DNA of 64,000 bases. Source: Zunongwangia profunda SM-A87 (GTDB taxonomy: Bacteria; Bacteroidota; Bacteroidia; Flavobacteriales; Flavobacteriaceae). A program made the position numbers and the translations under genes. Shown piece by piece: positions 61,219 through 64,000 of the stretch (positions within the stretch are counted from its first letter, which is position 1; each line of letters starts with the position of its first letter). The DNA lies in assembly GCF_000023465.1 (NCBI RefSeq), contig NC_014041.1:2548001-2612000 (forward strand), written 5' to 3'. The notes under the pieces were generated by a model. That model did no database searches. It was not told the origin of the DNA and worked only from the letters and a program-made list of their open reading frames with translations.

Positions 61219-61319
61219 ATAATCTGTTAATATGTTTTAAAATAATGTGAGATCAATTTTTTTTGCAGTTATAAATGTATTGTTTTTTTCAAAGATGTGA
61301 AATTATACGCAATAATTTA

Positions 61320-61327
61320 TATATTTG
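61320..61327 (+). promoter_or_regulatory. Candidate -7 element of the GMC gene promoter
   Basis: TATATTTG fits TAnnTTTG exactly, 10 bases ahead of ATG 61338. The -33 region (TGTGA near 61296) is weak. If used, the transcript starts near 61334, which leaves almost no leader before ATG 61338 and favours GTG 61368 as start. Confidence 0.4.
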
Positions 61328-61337
61328 AGAAGATTCG

Positions 61338-63074
61338 ATGATCAAATTATTAACCAATAACATTACCGTGAGCAAAAGTTATTACGAAAACGATACCTAC
61401 GATGCCATTGTGGTAGGAACAGGTATTAGCGGAGGATGGGCCGCGAAAGAATTATGTGAAAAAGGGTTTAAAACCCTTGTATTAGAAAGAGGTCGTATGA
61501 TAGAACATGTAAAAGACTATCCTACGATGAATGATGATCCCTGGGATTACAAGTTTAAAGGGCAACAAACGCGAGAAGAAGCCGCTCGTCAACAAAAACA
61601 GGCACGTACAGGATATACCACAAATAAGGCCAGTGCACACTGGTTTGTTGATGATATAGATCATCCCTATAACGAAACTAAAAGGTTTGACTGGATGCGT
61701 GGATATCATGTTGGTGGACGATCAATAATGTGGGGACGCCATAGTTATCGTTTAAGTGATCTTGATTTTAATGCAAATAAAAAAGATGGTGTTGCAGTAG
61801 ACTGGCCCATTCGTTATAAAGATATCGCACCATGGTACGACTATGTAGAATCTTATATAGGGGTAAGTGGTCGCAAAGAAGGGCTTTCTCAGTTACCTGA
61901 CGGGAATTTTCTTCCGCCGATGGATCTAAACTGTGTAGAAGAACATATAAGAGAAAAAATTGCTGAAAATTTTGATGGTCGTGTGTTAACGGCAGGTCGG
62001 GTAGCGCATATAACCGGAGATAAAAAATTTGAAGGTCGCTCTAATTGTCAGTTTAGAAATCGTTGTATAAGAGGCTGTCCTTATGGAGGTTATTTTAGCA
62101 GTCCGTCTTCTACATTACCAGCAGCGAGTAAAACGAATAATATGACACTAAGACCTTATTCTATTGTTAGTGAAGTATTATACGATCCGGACACCAAGGA
62201 AGCAACAGGAGTAAAAGTAATTGATACAGAGACGAAAGAAGAAATGGAATTTAAAGCCAATGTTATTTTCCTTTGTGCTTCGGCTATTGCTTCTACCAGT
62301 ATTTTAATGCAGTCAAAGTCTGATCGATTTCCTGATGGTTTAGGAAACGATAGTGGAGAGCTAGGACATAACGTGATGGATCACCATTTCTTGGTTGGAG
62401 CCTCAGGTAAGTTTGACGGATTTGAGGATTCTTACTACAAAGGAAGAAAGCCTAACGGAATTTACCTTCCTCGCTTTAGAAATCTAAAAGATAACGAAGG
62501 TTTGGATTTTATTAGAGGTTATGGTTACCAGGGAGGTGCTAGCCGTGGAGACTGGCAGGAGGCGATTGCCGAGCTGGGTTATGGTAAAGAAATGAAAGAA
62601 GCTATTGTTAAGCCTGGTGGCTGGACTATGGGTCTTTTAGCTTTTGGAGAATGTCTTCCTTACCATGATAATAAAATGACTTTGGATTATGATAAGTTAG
62701 ATAAGTGGGGATTACCTACCGTAACTTTTGATGCTGAGTTCAAAGAAAATGAGCTTAAAATGCGTAAGGACATGAAAGAACAGGCTGTAGCTATGCTAGA
62801 AAAAGCAGGTTGCCGTGAAATCTCTTCTTACGATAATATTGGCGCTCCTGGTCTTGGAATTCACGAAATGGGAACTGCAAGAATGGGCCGCGATCCAAAA
62901 ACTTCGGTTCTAAACGGTAATAACCAGCTACACACCGTGAAAAACGTGTATGTTACAGATGGTTCTTTTATGACATCTTCTGGATGCCAGAACCCTTCGT
63001 TAACTTATATGGCTATGACTGCCAGAGCAGCAGATCACGCTTCCAAAAACTTTAAAAATTCGTCTAACGCTTAA
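61338..63074 (+). CDS. GMC family oxidoreductase (catalytic subunit, glycoside 3-dehydrogenase-like)
   Basis: 578 residues. FAD-binding DAIVVGTGISGGWAAKELCEKGFKTLVLERG (about 23-53), then a Cys-rich CQFRNRCIRGCP (Cys237, 243, 247) as in FAD sugar dehydrogenases that bind an iron-sulfur cluster, and the GMC_C catalytic region HEMGTARMG ... DGSFMTSSGCQNPSLTYMAMTARA. No signal peptide is present, so it probably rides out with the Tat subunit in the next gene. GTG 61368 (giving MSKSYYENDTYD) is an alternative start and fits the promoter better. Partners nearby suggest oxidation of glycosides at C3. Confidence 0.9.
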   Translation: MIKLLTNNITVSKSYYENDTYDAIVVGTGISGGWAAKELCEKGFKTLVLERGRMIEHVKDYPTMNDDPWDYKFKGQQTREEAARQQKQARTGYTTNKASAHWFVDDIDHPYNETKRFDWMRGYHVGGRSIMWGRHSYRLSDLDFNANKKDGVAVDWPIRYKDIAPWYDYVESYIGVSGRKEGLSQLPDGNFLPPMDLNCVEEHIREKIAENFDGRVLTAGRVAHITGDKKFEGRSNCQFRNRCIRGCPYGGYFSSPSSTLPAASKTNNMTLRPYSIVSEVLYDPDTKEATGVKVIDTETKEEMEFKANVIFLCASAIASTSILMQSKSDRFPDGLGNDSGELGHNVMDHHFLVGASGKFDGFEDSYYKGRKPNGIYLPRFRNLKDNEGLDFIRGYGYQGGASRGDWQEAIAELGYGKEMKEAIVKPGGWTMGLLAFGECLPYHDNKMTLDYDKLDKWGLPTVTFDAEFKENELKMRKDMKEQAVAMLEKAGCREISSYDNIGAPGLGIHEMGTARMGRDPKTSVLNGNNQLHTVKNVYVTDGSFMTSSGCQNPSLTYMAMTARAADHASKNFKNSSNA

Positions 63075-63083
63075 ACCAAAATC

Positions 63084-63746
63084 ATGAATAGAAGACAGGC
63101 CTTAAGAAATATAGGATTAGGAGCTGGAGTGATGGTCGTTGGGCCAAGTACTTTAAGTTTACTACAAAGCTGTAAGAATGAACCTACTTACAATTGGCAG
63201 CCTACTTATCTCAGCGCATCAAATGGTTTTATTCTGAAAGAAGTTTTGGACATTATTTTGCCTAAAACAGATACTGCGGGAGCAAGTGAATTAAATATAC
63301 CTGAATTTATAGATTCTTATATGGCTGAAGTAGCTCCCGAGTCGCAGCAAAAAGAATTTAAGAAATCGGCAGATGCTTTTGCCAGTGCTTTTAAAAAGGA
63401 ATTTGATAAAGATCCGGGTAATGGAACTCCTGAGGAATTTGATAAAATCATCGCAAAATATTTAAAAGCTACTCCGGAAGAAAGGGAAAGCTTTAGACCA
63501 AAAAGGAATACCGAAACTCAAGACCCACAAGAACAAACTCCTGATGAAGAAGAATTAGGAGAAGAAATGAATCAAGATTCTGGAGCCCTTGCTTATTTAG
63601 AAACGGTAAGGGATTTGGGAATCTGGGCTTGGAAAACTAGTGAACAAATTGGGGAAAATGTACTTTGGTACGATCCTATCCCAGGAGAATACATTCCTTG
63701 TGGCCCGGTTGAAGAACTGGGGGGAGGTAAAGCCATGTCGCTTTAA
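63084..63746 (+). CDS. Gluconate 2-dehydrogenase subunit 3 family protein (Tat-exported small subunit)
   Basis: 220 residues, with an N-terminal twin-arginine motif (MNRRQALRNIGLGAGVMVVG) and a Cys at about residue 30 (LLQSC) that may make it a Tat lipoprotein. The Gluconate_2-dh3 domain follows (ASNGFILKEVLDIILPKTDTAGASELNIPEFIDSYM...). In known gluconate and FAD-glucose dehydrogenases this subunit carries the signal for the catalytic GMC subunit. It starts 9 bases after the GMC stop, so the two are co-translated and probably bound. No cytochrome gene follows within the window. Confidence 0.92.
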   Translation: MNRRQALRNIGLGAGVMVVGPSTLSLLQSCKNEPTYNWQPTYLSASNGFILKEVLDIILPKTDTAGASELNIPEFIDSYMAEVAPESQQKEFKKSADAFASAFKKEFDKDPGNGTPEEFDKIIAKYLKATPEERESFRPKRNTETQDPQEQTPDEEELGEEMNQDSGALAYLETVRDLGIWAWKTSEQIGENVLWYDPIPGEYIPCGPVEELGGGKAMSL

Positions 63747-64000
63747 ATTTCTCAAAATAGAATACTTTAGTTTTAATATTAAAGCAAATTAAAGTATATT
63801 GTTATAGCTTAAATTTAGGTAATCTAAATTACTAATTATCCGAAAAAAGCTGTCTCTTCTAAAAGGGACAGCTTTTTTATTGGTAGCACCATATATTGAT
63901 AATACCCACTTTCCCATCTAAAGTAGCTGCTATTCAAGATGTCTCGATAAAAAATAAATATACAAGGATGCATTATAGACACGCCCTGAAATAGTTTATT
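63747..64000 (+). other. Window end: intergenic region with terminator
   Basis: 254 bases. After the terminator at 63843-63880 no ORF is supported up to the edge. The sequence near 63990 (CGCCCTGAAATAGTTT) has the look of an insertion-sequence end, but this cannot be tested here. Confidence 0.5.
63843..63880 (+). terminator. Terminator after the GMC/gluconate subunit pair
   Basis: A 16-bp stem, AAAAAAGCTGTCTCTT (63843-63858) against AAGGGACAGCTTTTTT (63863-63878), with one G-U pair and a 4-base loop, ends in T. Confidence 0.9.

Noticed and set aside
63880-64000. IS end at the right window edge
   Set aside because: Too little sequence to see an inverted repeat partner or a transposase frame.

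Overview
The window looks like chromosomal DNA of a marine-type Flavobacteriaceae bacterium (Bacteroidota; the gene set and the IS load recall Zunongwangia/Gramella-like genomes, but the genus is a guess). The signs are AT-rich DNA, promoters of the Bacteroidota type (TAnnTTTG at -7), many lipoproteins with short Cys lipoboxes, a TonB-dependent receptor with a carboxypeptidase-regulatory-like domain, LytS/LytTR signalling, and family proteins typical of the group (head GIN/DUF2807, PspC, 2TM domain, DUF4350, DUF1080).

Layout. 1-2469: an M56 (BlaR1/MecR1-like) membrane peptidase gene, cut by the left window edge and split by an IS3-family element. 2610-10439: sucD, a large M16 lipoprotein peptidase, fabG, a VWA-like membrane protein and an SPFH/prohibitin protein. 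10469-19524: the histidine operon with its own promoter, a His-rich leader peptide and an attenuator, then hisG, an IS3-family insertion with an imperfect tandem partial copy, hisD, hisC, bifunctional hisB, hisH and hisA. hisF and hisIE, which would be expected next, are absent. 19845-24502: a nonsense-mutated XRE regulator, a 2-hydroxyacid dehydrogenase homologue lacking its usual catalytic residues, a YeeE/YedE sulfur transporter pair, a TRIC-type channel and trxB. 24582-31620: a PadR/PspC/small peptide/head GIN operon and several small membrane, lipoprotein and hot-dog-fold genes. 31630-33089: an intact IS4-family element with a 5-bp target duplication. 33098-34657: oxyR and a DUF2141 protein.

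34936-41944: a MoxR ATPase / DUF58 / DUF4350 / DUF4129 / membrane protein / SpoIIM gene string with a divergent RDD gene, a recurring Bacteroidota module of unknown job. 42126-47520: cyclophilin and NUDIX genes whose start codons overlap head to head, a PlsC-like acyltransferase, an ECF sigma factor with a membrane partner, and a type II NADH dehydrogenase. 47677-53306: a TonB-dependent receptor, a TPR-like protein, and a LytS-type kinase, two 2TM proteins and a LytTR regulator. 53617-55660: sigma factor, anti-sigma factor and Cu/Zn superoxide dismutase.

55928-63746: a divergent gene cluster that fits oxidation of glycosides at C3. A GMC flavoprotein and its Tat-exported partner subunit would make 3-keto-sugars outside the cytoplasm. 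A DUF1080 hydrolase lipoprotein, two xylose-isomerase-like TIM barrels, a Gfo/Idh/MocA oxidoreductase and an MFS permease would cleave, rearrange, import and reduce them. It is the most coherent catabolic system in the window. No tRNA, rRNA or CRISPR array was seen.
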